DNA from: Seison nebaliae
Lineage: Eukaryota; Rotifera; Pararotatoria; Seisonacea; Seisonidae
Direction of reading: 5' to 3'
Assembly: GCA_023231475.1 (NCBI GenBank)
Contig: JALJEE010002203.1
Location: 1 to 64,000 of the forward strand
Length of the DNA: 64,000 nt
The notes under the pieces were generated by a model. It saw only the letters and a program-made list of their open reading frames with translations, searched no databases and was not told where the DNA came from. The position numbers and the translations under genes are program-made. This document shows positions 1 through 10,726 of this stretch, in pieces; within the stretch, counting starts at the first letter, position 1, and every line of letters begins with the position of its first letter.

Positions 1-2235
1 TCTCTGAATAATTATGAACGAGATATATCGAATTGTTCATGATGGAAAAGTGTGTAAATCATTGCTGACGTTTTTAGTGATACCGATATTTGTCTGATCT
101 GTATATCCAATTCAATTGTTAAAATCATGTAGAAAATAATCGTAATTATCGGTCGAAACTATATCCAAATGACTACCATTTCGCATATCGATCTTCGACG
201 AGGGGTATGTTACCCTTATTCGGCTTTTTATAACATGTGCCCGTCGTTCCTACGAAGAAATTATTCTTTTCACCATCGTTGTAAATTCTTTTCTATTCCA
301 CTGAAGCTTCGTTTGTTTGTGACGTTTTGTTGTGATTTCTATGGTTTTGCCATCTCCTTATCGAAAATTCCATAAATCACTTCCGAACTATATTATCAAA
401 TTTTAACATATTATCTCATGTGCCTGATTTGTTGCTTTCAAAAATAGATCAGTCCAAATCATTTATTTCCGATGGTTCACCTAGTGAGCTATCTTATTTT
501 CGAGCTAACAATACCCTGTGGGGATTTGTTGTTATAATACAAAAAAAAAGAATACGCCACCTTTTGCCGGTATTTCAATATTTATGAGGTATTTCTCTCT
601 CATCAACAATATCAGTAATTCGAATTTCCCATTTCCATCGTTCGAACAGTGTGATCAATTCAATTCACCAGTAAAATTCTTTTGTGTCTATTACTTCGAT
701 GACCCGTGTGCTCGAGAATTTCAACATTACCGATTTTGTACCTATTCATCTTGTTGGGTTATTACTTCGTGATCGTGAACTTATATCATAAAATAATTTA
801 TCAAACATTCCAAAATTCAACATTATATAGATCCGAGGGGATTCCAAATAAAAAAATTAGTTCAAATTAAGAAGATGAACAGACAGAACTATTCGATAAA
901 TGATGGAAATAGAAAATTTTCATGAGATACAGATACTTATCATCAAATGTACGGACTCTAACTTTCTAAACGATTCACTTAAACTTAGAGGTATGTAGGA
1001 ATAATATATTCGAATAATAAAATTTGGATTATGGAAAATTTAAATTTATTGGAAATTTTACGATTTAATGACGAAATATCGAAGTAGTTTTACATTAACA
1101 GATCGAAACTATAAGGAGCTCAATATAAATTATATAAAATATTTCAAATTGAAGTTTTTCGAAGTTCTTAATGAAAATCTTTTATGAAATTTGCAGTTAG
1201 TAATATAATAATTGAAAACGATTTTCCAATATTATTTGTTTCTAACAATTATATCTGTATAAACAGTCATTCTGATGATTTCCATGTTTATGTTGGACAA
1301 CTATTCGATAAGAAATCACGAGAATAACAGTAAATCATCAATGAACACACACATATCGAACGAAAACAAAATAAGAACGACATTAATTAGAAAATATCAA
1401 AACGGAACAGTATGAGAAGAGAATAGAGAAATTAATTAATATTCGACTTAAAATATCGATGAAATTTAAAATTATTCTTTTAGACTTGGAAATGAAGGAA
1501 ATTAATCGATTATTATGACGTGTAAAGGCGCAAATATTTTTCATTGAATGAATCAATAATCGAATTTTTTCAACTAGAAGTATCGATTCATATTCATTGT
1601 ATATGAATTCGTGTGTATGTAGAGTAGACGAGCAGATACACATACTCGTCCAAATAAATATGTAATAAGATGAATATTTAAGTAAATATAATATTAGTCA
1701 ATATTACTTCCAACTGAATATTTTGTGTTTATTAATCGATTACTGTTTTATCAGTTCTCTATATTCCTTGTCTTTTTTTTCATATGATTAGTACTAGTGG
1801 GTAATGAAAGAAAAGAATAGAATAATACTATATTTGATGTTCTTCAATTTAGAGGGAGAGGAAGCATAATGATTTTGAACATTACTTTTCCGTTAACTTA
1901 AAATCGATTTTCTTCCCATTCCTATCAATTTCCATAGACTACTCATTGAATAATCGATTAATTCTTCTTTCTCATTCGACTTCACCTTGTGCAAAAAATT
2001 GATAGTTTCTTCTTTAATTCTTAAAGAAAACTTACTGTTTGAGAGTCATCCAATTCTATGTAATGTGATGTCTATGTTTATCGTTTGGAATTGTAGATGT
2101 CGATACGTTTTCCGTGAATAATATTCCATTTCATCATTATGGGAAAAGAAGGAGAATTCTTTTTGTCTCTTCCAATTGTGTGTGAGGGCGAACGTCGATC
2201 GAATCCGAAATAAAAACGATATCTTATGTAGATTC
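1..2235. other. Non-coding stretch, nothing recognised
   Basis: AT-rich sequence in which all open frames are short and have no codon structure or family motif I recognise. I saw no tRNA, no good exon and no tandem repeat. It ends where the left arm of the inverted-repeat element begins. Confidence 0.5.
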
Positions 2236-2430
2236 ACGGATAGTTCTCAACCTTTCCATTTTACTATCAATAAAGGACAGTTCTCAAACCTATTTTCGGA
2301 CAGTTCTCAACCCAATTTTTTTCATTTTGTCAAGTTTTCAATCCTAAAATTGATTTTCGGACAGTTCTCAACCCAAAAAGTGATGATTCCGACAGTTCTC
2401 AACTCTCAACGTGATAATTGGGACAGATCG
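2236..2430 (+). repeat. Left arm of inverted repeat
   Basis: Subrepeats start near 2236, 2276, 2296, 2356 and 2387, with a partial copy near 2421. The block TTTTACTATCAATAAAGGAC at about 2261 is repeated exactly, inverted, in the right arm near 3096-3115, which sets the register of the two arms. Confidence 0.85.
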
Positions 2431-2943
2431 AAGTTTTTTCGGACAGTTCTCAACCCTTAATGTATATTGGAAGCAGTTATTTAATAGAATGATCAGACAA
2501 ATAGAAAAAAAGTATAAGCTCTGTTTATTAGAATTAATTTATTTTTGTAAGAAACTGTTAAAGTTAAGATACTTATATTCATTATTCATTATAAATGTCG
2601 TCAATTTCAGAAATGACAGAGAAAATATCGTTCATTTCAAAATTATAGAGAACTGTCTTTAACTTTTCGTCCTTCAAGACATTCGTTTTCTTTCTTCTTT
2701 TTTCTCCGATTTTTTGAACAGTTCATATTGTTCTTTTTCAGATTGAAAACATTTTATTAATGAATTTTGAAAAATGATTAACAAAAGGCGAATCCATGGA
2801 AAAATATACCTTACTATTGTTAATTTTCTTTTCATAAATGGACATACAACTTTTTTATAAGATTTTTGAACCAAAGCTTATTTTACCATCTTAACAGATC
2901 TTTATTGTCCTAATTACTAATAGTCCTTATTATGTGCGATCTA

Positions 2944-3136
2944 AGATCTGTCCGAATAAGACTTTTATGGTTGAGAATTGTCCGAATCATCAGTTTTGGG
3001 GTTGAAAACTGTCCGAAAATCAATTTTAGGGTTGAGACTTTTACAAAATGAAAAAAATTGGATTGAGAATTGTCCGAAAATAGGGTTGAGAACTGTCCTT
3101 TATTGATAGTAAAATGGAAATGTTGAGAACTGTCCG
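2944..3136 (-). repeat. Right arm of inverted repeat
   Basis: Read on the minus strand this arm runs in the same order as the left arm: subrepeat, TTTCCATTTTACTATCAATA block, then further subrepeats with AATTTTTTTCATTTTGT and AAAATTGATTTTCGGACAG between them. Differences from the left arm are single substitutions and small indels, so the arms are not freshly copied. Confidence 0.85.
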
Positions 3137-4765
3137 TATACACATATGTATATCTTATATCAATATCGAATAAATAAATCGAATTTATTTATTCTTCAAT
3201 TATAAATATTGTACTATGTTTATCCATTATCTAATGTTATCATGATCGTTTTAGTAATCATCCATTATTTTAAATACTTTCCAACTACAACCAATTTCAC
3301 ATTCATCACTATTCACATTGGCATATCATTTCATCTTTTACATCATCTTTCTCTTCTCCATCCCCACATAATGGCATGATGGATTAGACTGATAATTATC
3401 AATATGCAACTTTTACAAATTTCAACGACTTCTTCCCCGCTTTTTCTTAAACTCATTACATACATCATAATTCGTCGTGCACTACCTCCAAACATTCGCC
3501 TAATATAAACATGAAATATTTTATTTTCGATTCAACAACTTTTCCGTCATTAATTCCCATCCTTTTAAAAAGATATCTCAAATTTCAATTCGATTCAATT
3601 CAAATTTCGATATTTATTTATTCATCATTATTATATGTCGTTTTTCCAGTTAGAAGAGAGGAATGATGTCCGTTTAGGAAGTGATTAAAAATCAGATTAG
3701 GAAACTCCATCTCGAAATATCAAAATCGTTTCACATAATATATACTCATATATATACGTATAAATCATCTATTCATGGAGACGTGTTAATGATTTAGGGA
3801 AATGTATCAAGAAATCATCGCGATATAATCTTGATATATATCATACTCATGTACATCGTTCCTCTCCTACGCTATTGTCTAAAAAGCGATATTTCTCTGT
3901 TTGAATATTTGAATCAATCGATTTATTACTCCATCGATTCATAAAAAACAGTCTATTTCCAAACAGAGAAATCGACGCAACCTTATTTTCCAATAAATAT
4001 TCTGTGGATATCTTATCTTTTTCGTAGGAAAAATAGAAGAATTAGAAAAAAACATATTTTTTTTAGATATCGATATTTCTCTTGAGTCAGAGATGAATCG
4101 ACATTTTTACACGAAAATCATGTCTCCCTCTCACGTCTACGTGTGAGTAGCAAACGATTTGATAAAGATTTTGATAATTCCATTTTTTTATGATCCGAAA
4201 GAAGAAAATATTTTCGTTTGTTCTATCTGTAATTCCTCTTCTAATGATTCTGTTTACGTTTACGGTCGTTATTGTTATTATTCCATGAATAAAAATCATT
4301 AGAAATTATTCACGAAATGAGAATGTGTCGAATGTCGGAAAAAGGGAATAATGACGATGACTTTGTAAGAAGGGGAATTCCTTGAACATCAAATAAAGTG
4401 ATTCGATATGTTCTTCGTTAGAATGACTGATATTTACAGAATTCGAATGTGTGATAATTGAGAAGTTGAGAAGAAAATTATTATGTGTAAGAGAAAAAAA
4501 AAAGAAATTTATGAAATGTCTCTCAATTAGCATGATGTGATGACATGTTGATGTTTTCATTCTCACTTAATCAATGATTTGATTCTTTGATTTGAAAGAA
4601 AGAATTTCATTGATCGATAAAAAATGAATGAATTATTTATAAGAAAATCAATTTGAACTCGACAATAATAAGAAATTGAAGATTTTTCGATTTTAATTTT
4701 AATTCTGTCGATTTCCACTTTTCTTATCAATACACTTAGACATCGTCCTTTCTTTTCCTTACTCG
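3137..4765. other. Non-coding stretch upstream of BED-finger gene
   Basis: No gene recognised. Minus-strand open frames at 4087-4931 have no family signature, and the last one overlaps the start of the real gene on the other strand. The stretch presumably includes the promoter of the gene starting at 4766; I could not identify a core element. Confidence 0.45.
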
Positions 4766-6451
4766 ATGACGAAGCGAAGTCAAATCTGGAGATACTTCCA
4801 AGCCACCGATGACAGTGCAATATGTTTGTTGTGTGGCAAATCGATAGGTCGTGGCAATGGTCGAGGAAATACGACGAATTTGATATCTCATGTCCGACAT
4901 CGTCACAATAAGGAATATGTGAAATGTACATTGAATGTCTTATGTAAAAAAGAGAAAGTTATCACAAGGAAACCATATCACAATAAATTGAACAAATGGC
5001 TAATCAACAACAACATTTCAATTAACGTCCTTGACAATAATGATTTCACCGACATGTTGAAATGTCTCAATAATGAAGTACAATTTCCAACATCTACCGA
5101 ATATTTGGAGAGTCTCTTACCTGAAATATTCGGCAATTATCAGAACGATATCCGAAGTACGATATTGAATGAGAATGTGTCGTTAATGATTGAGAAGTAT
5201 GAGTTCGATTCAACCATGTATATTTGTAGTCGAGTCTATTATCTGACGAATGATTTCACACCGAAAATCATTTGTTTAAGTGTGAAGATTGTGGAGAATA
5301 ACGAGGAGATTCAAATTGAAAAATTGACAAAAGATTTAATGGAATTTTATAATATCAAAAAAGAGAATATTTTATCAATCGTTTCTGATGATGTGGCATT
5401 GATGGCGAGTGAGACAGTTATTTATCTCTTACCAATTCATCAAATATTCAATTTGGTCGAGGAATGTATTGACGAGTGGGAGAATGGGAGGAGAATTTTG
5501 AATGAATTTAAGAATCATTTGCAGATGCAAAATCTCTTCAATAATATCAATACAAGATGGAATCGTTCATATTTGTTGATTGAACAAATCCTTCAAAATA
5601 TCTCTACGTTAACCACCGATACGAATGGTGATGAAATTAAAGTGATCGAGAAGATGTATCAATTACTCAAACCATTTTATTATGCGACTAAACATATCGA
5701 AAATTGTCAGAATGTTACGTCATCATTATGTATTCCGTTATTGATCTCTCTCAAACAATTCATTGACGAATGTATCGACATTCATGAGAATGACGAAGAA
5801 ATTCAGCAGTTCTGTCGAAATTTCTGTGAGAAATTTAATGAGAAATTAATTAAATTGTTGAATTGTGAAGAGTTGTGGATAGCGACATATCTCAACAATC
5901 AATTCGGTCCATCATATGTGGAGAAACATATGCAGAAATATCTCAATAAAAATATTGAGAAAACGATCGACGAATCATTGAACAAAATGAGCAAACAACA
6001 AATAACTCAAGATTTATTATCACCGTCACTCTCTCCCACAGTTTCCGTTCATACGGAAACATCACCGATTGATATGGTGGAGGAGAGTATTCACGATATC
6101 GAAGGAACTTTCAAATCAGAACCATTAGAAATGGACGAGAGAAAAGACACGAAATGGCCCGCTTGGAATATTAGCGATATTCAAAATAATTCGTCCATTT
6201 CCAATAACGAACTACGACAATACATTCAAACGAGTGTCGATTCAAAAATGATTTATGTTAACGATTTCTGGAAATCGTTCCCGGATGGACAATTGAAACA
6301 ATTAGCAAAACGAGTTTTCTGTTTTGGGGGAAATATCGTCGATGACGAACATGTCTATTTCAAATGTCATCAATCTTATATATTTCGTCATCAAACCGTC
6401 GATATCGATTCGGAAGAGAAGATATTGACACTCAATTTGAATATGAAATGA
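4766..6451 (+). CDS. BED zinc-finger protein derived from a hAT transposase (ZBED/DREF-like)
   Basis: Intronless 561-residue ORF. Residues 8-47 form a BED finger: Trp8, aromatic Tyr10-Phe11, Cys20-x2-Cys23, His42 and His47. The rest follows the hAT transposase order. A TRWN-S-L segment (about 262-270) resembles the family's Q-TRWNSTY block. LLKPFYYATKHIE followed by IPLLISLKQFI (about 305-335) resembles LKPFEEAT...IP. A C-terminal segment with FWKSFPDGQLKQLAKRVF (about 514-531) resembles the hAT dimerisation domain. The catalytic acidic residues are not recognisable; the only similar piece is SDDVALM near 208. Known relatives such as ZBED1 and Drosophila DREF are domesticated, nuclear, DNA-binding regulators. 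No terminal inverted repeats flank the gene and the frame is intact, which favours a host gene over a live transposon. A poly(A) signal AATAAA lies at 6532. Targets are unknown. Confidence 0.82.
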   Translation: MTKRSQIWRYFQATDDSAICLLCGKSIGRGNGRGNTTNLISHVRHRHNKEYVKCTLNVLCKKEKVITRKPYHNKLNKWLINNNISINVLDNNDFTDMLKCLNNEVQFPTSTEYLESLLPEIFGNYQNDIRSTILNENVSLMIEKYEFDSTMYICSRVYYLTNDFTPKIICLSVKIVENNEEIQIEKLTKDLMEFYNIKKENILSIVSDDVALMASETVIYLLPIHQIFNLVEECIDEWENGRRILNEFKNHLQMQNLFNNINTRWNRSYLLIEQILQNISTLTTDTNGDEIKVIEKMYQLLKPFYYATKHIENCQNVTSSLCIPLLISLKQFIDECIDIHENDEEIQQFCRNFCEKFNEKLIKLLNCEELWIATYLNNQFGPSYVEKHMQKYLNKNIEKTIDESLNKMSKQQITQDLLSPSLSPTVSVHTETSPIDMVEESIHDIEGTFKSEPLEMDERKDTKWPAWNISDIQNNSSISNNELRQYIQTSVDSKMIYVNDFWKSFPDGQLKQLAKRVFCFGGNIVDDEHVYFKCHQSYIFRHQTVDIDSEEKILTLNLNMK

Positions 6452-7178
6452 AATGAAAATGAAATCATTTCTCACATTTACCGTTGAGTGAAATTGAAAG
6501 AGGAGAATCTTTAAATTCTTTTTTAATTCAAAATAAAAAAAGAGATATTAATTATGAAAATTAAAATCAATTCTACAATCAATTCCAACACTTCATAATA
6601 AATCACCGATATTTCTCAATCAAATTTTCTTTTATCAATTTCCGTTTAGGTAATATATTAATCCATGTAATAATCCGATGAAATTCCTTCTATCCGTTTA
6701 CATTAACACATTCTACACGATCATCCACTGATTGAATAATCGAATTGATATCAGACGTGTCGTCCAACTCGATGTGAAAAGGAAGAAACTTCTTTTCACA
6801 AGTCAGTGGGCCGCGCCGTGTCATCTCGTGTTGTGGAAGGTGTTGATTGTGAAAATTATTCATTTATTTCCTTGAATGATCATCATTTGTCCCAACACAC
6901 TTTTTTTTATGTTAAAATATTTTATATTTTCCTCTTCATCATTTCCTTTTTTTTTTCTTCAAATAAACAAATTCTTCTTTTTTTTCTTTCTCTTTTACTT
7001 TTAATACTTTTTCAAAAAACAATTTCACTTTTTTCAAAATTCGATTTAAGTAGATAAATAGGCGTATATATAATGAGGATTTAATTTATCGATTCTTTTT
7101 TTTTTCAACGCGTTTTTTTTCGTAATACCACACTCTTTTCCATCAATGAAAATGATCTTCTGGAAAATTTTGATATTT
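6452..7178. other. Convergent intergenic region
   Basis: Lies between the 3' ends of the BED-finger gene (+) and the first PABPN1-like gene (-). It holds the BED gene's AATAAA at 6532 and long T tracts (6900-7120). No gene is visible; the open frame at 6806-7057 translates mainly to Phe, Leu and Ser from T-rich DNA. Confidence 0.55.
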
Positions 7179-7899
7179 TCAATAGGGACCTCTTCCACCT
7201 CTCATGGCTCTTCTAGAAAGTGGAAAATTGAAATTGAAAAAATGAAATGAAGAAAATTAAAAAAAGTAAATAATTAACCTTCCACGACCACGTCCCCTCC
7301 CTCCCATATATCCCATTGATTCAATGAAACTATTAAAAATGTAACTGTTGAGTGGATATAACATAGAGGACATGCCTCCTCGATTCCGATATCGAGAACG
7401 ACCAGGACGGGAAGTTCTCGAAAATCCTGGTTTATTCGTTCGTTTTTGAACAACTTTAATTTGTCTTCCTTTGAATAAAGAATCGTCCATTTCTAATGCT
7501 AAATTGACAGAAGTTTTATCTTCAAATTCGATATATGCAAATCCTTTCGGATGATGATCTTCGCGATGAGTGGGAATTGTCACTCGAACGATATTTCCAC
7601 AATGATGGAAATGTTTCTCCAATTCATCGGCAGTTGACGAATATTCTACATTTCTCACACAAATCGATCGATGGTCAGTTTCTGATGAGAGATTAGAATC
7701 GTTCTCTAATTTATCTTCTTTCATTAATTTTGGTTCTTCGGAAAGTTGTGGGGTATCGTTCGTAGTAATTGTCGGTTCATCTTTCACCGCTAATATAAAG
7801 AAGGAGAATTTAATTTTAAAAAAATAAATTGAAAAATTAACGTTTCTCTAGTTCATTCGTATAGAGATCATTCTTTGTGAAGTTGTTGGAATTACTCAT
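7179..7899 (-). CDS. Nuclear poly(A)-binding protein, PABPN1-like, copy A
   Basis: Three exons (7899-7842, 7789-7279, 7212-7179) give a 200-residue protein. The family binds growing poly(A) tails in the nucleus, stimulates poly(A) polymerase and sets tail length. One RRM (about 60-135) has RNP1 KGFAYIEF and the family signatures [29 protein letters not shown] and KRTNKPG. The tail is Arg/Gly-rich and ends GRGPY, as family members end in an Arg-rich tail with a final PY. RNP2 reads ICVRNV, with Cys where PABPN1 has Tyr. The N-terminal part is short and acidic, and the helical segment that precedes the RRM in vertebrate PABPN1 is not evident. Intron phases (1 and 2) equal those of copy B at 8779, which is transcribed divergently. 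The start at 7899 is in exon 1 and splices in phase into the RRM exon. Confidence 0.92.
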
Positions 7900-8778
7900 A
7901 TTTTATTTAATGACTCTTCTCTTCTTTGTGTTTATCCAAATTAATTTACAAAACTTTTCTACTTTTATTCACAAAATAATATTTTACAGAGGATGAAAGA
8001 TCAGAATGATAAATGATATATTCACCAAACAAATGCTCTTTATTAAAAACGCAAATAAAAAAACCAATAGAGTATTCTTTCTCTTTATTTCTTCATTATC
8101 TTCCTTAGGAATTCATCTATAAATTTTCTTCGTTTCATATATTAAGCTCATCTAATCTTACAATATATCTCTCACCCAAAAGCTAAAAAATTGGAAAAGT
8201 TCAAATTTTAAAATTTCACGTAAATTTATATAGAATAACAATCGAAAATATAATAAACTTGTAAATGGAATCTGTTCAAATCTTCAACTTTAAACTTTTC
8301 TTTTTTTCACGTTATCATTACCAAATTCAGTATCTGGTCATTCAATGATTTTATTTCCCGAATCTTTTCCCATATCAATCTTTTTGTTAATCAAAATTTA
8401 AATGAATCTTTCTGAAAAACTATGTGGAAAATAGGATTAGAATTAAATACGTCCATCTTTAACTGTTTTCTGTGAAATAAAAATTATTTAATTTAGCAAG
8501 TTTACATTTCGAAGATTTTATGGCAGGTCTTTGAAAAATTCAACGCCAATGACATACGGGAATATTTCTTCTTACTATTGGCAATAGTCAATTATAATTG
8601 GAAGTTTCTTTTTTTTTTTGTCAAACATTTGGTAGTTGGATGAAAGAGCTTATTATTCAGATGTTTTTATTTCACTAAAATCTTCTCAATAATTAAGAGA
8701 AGAATTTCATATGATTCAGTCGTCGTTCCTTCGCTAACCTACGTACATGCATATAAGTGAGTGAAATTTGAGTAGAAA
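7900..8778. promoter_or_regulatory. Shared upstream region of divergent PABPN1-like pair
   Basis: The 879 bases between the two start codons must hold the promoters of both genes and may act as one bidirectional promoter. It is AT-rich with T tracts and has no other ORF of note. No TATA or initiator element could be assigned with confidence. The promoter role is inferred from position alone. Confidence 0.45.
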
Positions 8779-9472
8779 ATGACAGAAAACGTAACGAAGT
8801 CCACAGATTTTTCCCCAGCTGATTTGCATGACACAAAAGATTTGAAGAAAGGTTATACATAAATAATTTTAATCTTAACTCATCATTATTGGTTAGATGA
8901 AACTACTTCTAATCAAACAACCCCTAAACAGATGAATATGGAACAGATCCGACAACAAGTTGGAATGATGGAAAATGATGGACCAACACCAGATAAGAAT
9001 GAGAAAGTGGAAGCTGATCATCGATCAATTTGCGTAAGAAATGTCGAGTATAGTGCGACAGCGGATGAATTGGAGAAACATTTTCATCATTGTGGAAATA
9101 TTGTGCGAGTGACAATACCGATTCATCGAGATGATCATCATCCCAAAGGATTTGCTTACATCGAATTTGAGGATAAATCATCAATACAATTAGCTTTAGA
9201 TATGGATGACTCGTTGTTTAAAGGCCGACAAATCAAAGTTGCACAAAAAAGAACAAATCGACCCGGATTCTCAACAACATCACGTCCCAGTCGTTCAAGG
9301 GGCCGAGGTCGTGGTGGTCGTGGCGGTTTTCCACCAGCCTTCGCTAATTTCATGACATTTTTAGCCATGCAAAATTCGAGACGTCCATATCGTTCCAGGT
9401 TTTTTTATGATTTATTTTAAAATTTATTAACCGACAAAATCGTTCAGAGGTCGAGGTCGTGGTCCTTATTAA
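8779..9472 (+). CDS. Nuclear poly(A)-binding protein, PABPN1-like, copy B
   Basis: Three exons (8779-8851, 8897-9398, 9448-9472) encode 199 residues. The introns, 45 and 49 nt, lie at the same positions and phases as in copy A. The single RRM (about 76-150) is nearly identical to copy A's, with the same RNP1 KGFAYIEF and the same RNP2 ICVRNV lacking the usual Tyr. [14 protein letters not shown] closely matches vertebrate PABPN1 after its RRM. Upstream of the RRM, a QMNM/EKVEAD-containing stretch keeps some likeness to the PABPN1 N-terminal region, so this copy looks less derived than copy A. An RGRGRGG tract and a final RGRGRGPY form the Arg-rich tail. AATAAA lies at 9665. Expected role: nuclear poly(A) tail synthesis. 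Which copy is the main one cannot be told from sequence. Confidence 0.93.
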
Positions 9473-9849
9473 ACACGTCGATAGGACGGTCGTATGAAAC
9501 AGAGACGGAGAGTTTGTTTGGTGAAAAAAAAAATGAGTGAGATCGTTTAATTTTAATCGTAAATTTAATCTTATAAAAAAAAAGAGTGTAAAAAACGTTA
9601 TAAACAATTTCTTATCGTTATGTAATAATATTAAACGATCGTTAAAAAAAATTAAAAGAGATCTAATAAAAGATGACGGTAACGAAGAAAAGAGGTTGTG
9701 AACATTAAAAAATCACTTTATGGAAATGTTGAAAAGTGATTATGGTGGGTAGAAGTGATGCTTTCGCACAAACTACTATTTCATTATTGTTGATTTTTTT
9801 TAAATGAAAAAATAAAATAAATGACAATAAAATCACCAGAAACATCTTA
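9473..9849. other. Convergent 3' intergenic region
   Basis: Contains the copy B 3' end with AATAAA at 9665 and the 3' flank of the minus-strand gene ending at 9850. No further ORF or RNA gene was seen. Confidence 0.5.
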
Positions 9850-10624
9850 TCAACGTCTCCTAAGTCGGCGATTAATCTTCATTCGTTTATTTCCCTTCAT
9901 GTTCGGTATTTTACCAGTTGGTGATTCCAACTCTTTTAGAGTCATCTGACTAGGTGGTATAGAAATGGATTCGATGGTTTTCTTACCATCCTTGTTATAT
10001 ACGGAAATATTGAAACACGAACCGATTTTTAATGAACCTATTATTTGAAAATAAAAAAAGAATATTTAAAGTTTTCATAAGTAAATATTTGAGAAGAAAT
10101 GAAAACTGAAGAAGTCCGGCTCAAAACGGTCTAATACTTCCGGATAATAAGGAATGAATTTGAAGGGATATGGTTGCTGATCTGATAGAGTTTTAGTTTT
10201 CGTATGTACTACGTCAAAGTAAGATGCATACATCGGTTTAACTGCTAAATATTCTGATTCTGTTAATTCCATATTAGGACTAAATTCGATGAATTCTGGT
10301 TCATCGTCCGAAGCGGGATAAGTTCGTTTAGCACGACATGGTACATAAAGTAATCGAGGACAAAATATTTCTGAAGCATAAATATCTTTCGGTACACAAT
10401 TCAATAATACAACTGCTCTCGTTGATGTTTCTGCTAATTGAATCTCTTCTACATGTACAGTAAAATTGTAAAGGAAAACGAAAAGTAAAATGAAGAAAGT
10501 TAAGAAATGAACCAGTCTTCACGAACGGAGCTACTTTAGCAAGATATGCTATAAATTGAGTCATACGGATACTGGTGTTTACTAAAATTTCCGTGTTCTT
10601 CGAACACAACACTTTGATGAACAT
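9850..10624 (-). CDS. Small conserved protein resembling the C22orf15/CXorf65 family
   Basis: Three exons (10624-10513, 10448-10107, 10037-9850) with introns of 64 and 69 nt give 213 residues. The N-terminus MFIKVLCSKNTEILVNTS followed by a TQFIAYLAKVA helix resembles the start of vertebrate C22orf15 and CXorf65 (MFIKV-x-LVNTS). A later DIYAS...YVPCRAK segment resembles CXorf65 DYASKF...YYVCKVERG. That comparison is from memory. The function of these short ubiquitin-like-fold proteins is not established as far as I know. The C-terminal ~60 residues are basic and end in RRLRRR, unlike the parts I remember. No signal peptide or membrane segment is visible. Exon phases join cleanly (1, then 1), so the gene model is better supported than the family name. 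Confidence 0.68.
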
Positions 10625-10695
10625 GTTGTCGTTTCACCTTTTAATTGAAGGAAAATCAAATCGAAAATCAAATTTTATGTATATATATACACTAT

Positions 10696-10726
10696 TATAA
10701 TATATATATATATATATATATATTAT
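10696..10726. repeat. (TA)n microsatellite
   Basis: Uninterrupted TA dinucleotides over about 25 bases, flanked by TTATAA and TATTATA, just upstream of the start codon at 10624 of the minus-strand gene. Confidence 0.9.

Larger units (their letters stand above)
2236..3136. mobile_element. Foldback-like inverted-repeat element
   Basis: The left arm (about 2236-2430) matches the reverse complement of the right arm (about 2944-3136) over almost 200 bases with scattered mismatches, roughly 85% by eye. Both arms contain a short subrepeat, consensus GGACAGTTCTCAACCC, about every 20-60 bases: six copies plus a partial one on the left, about six inverted on the right. An additional left copy sits at 2439-2456. 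The central ~510 bases carry no credible ORF. Long inverted arms made of direct subrepeats around a non-coding core are typical of Foldback/Galileo-type elements. No target-site duplication is clear, so mobility is inferred from architecture only. Open frames running through the arms are repeat artefacts. Confidence 0.7.

Noticed and set aside
2176..2460. Open frame through the left arm, with a matching minus-strand frame at 2910-3143
   Set aside because: Both translate the inverted-repeat arms; the DSSQ/GQFST pattern is the DNA subrepeat read as protein, not a gene.
4563..4931. 122-codon minus-strand ORF
   Set aside because: Overlaps the start of the BED-finger gene in antisense, without motif or splice context.
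6806..7057. 83-codon ORF
   Set aside because: Arises from T-rich DNA (Phe/Leu/Ser/Ile) in a convergent 3' region.
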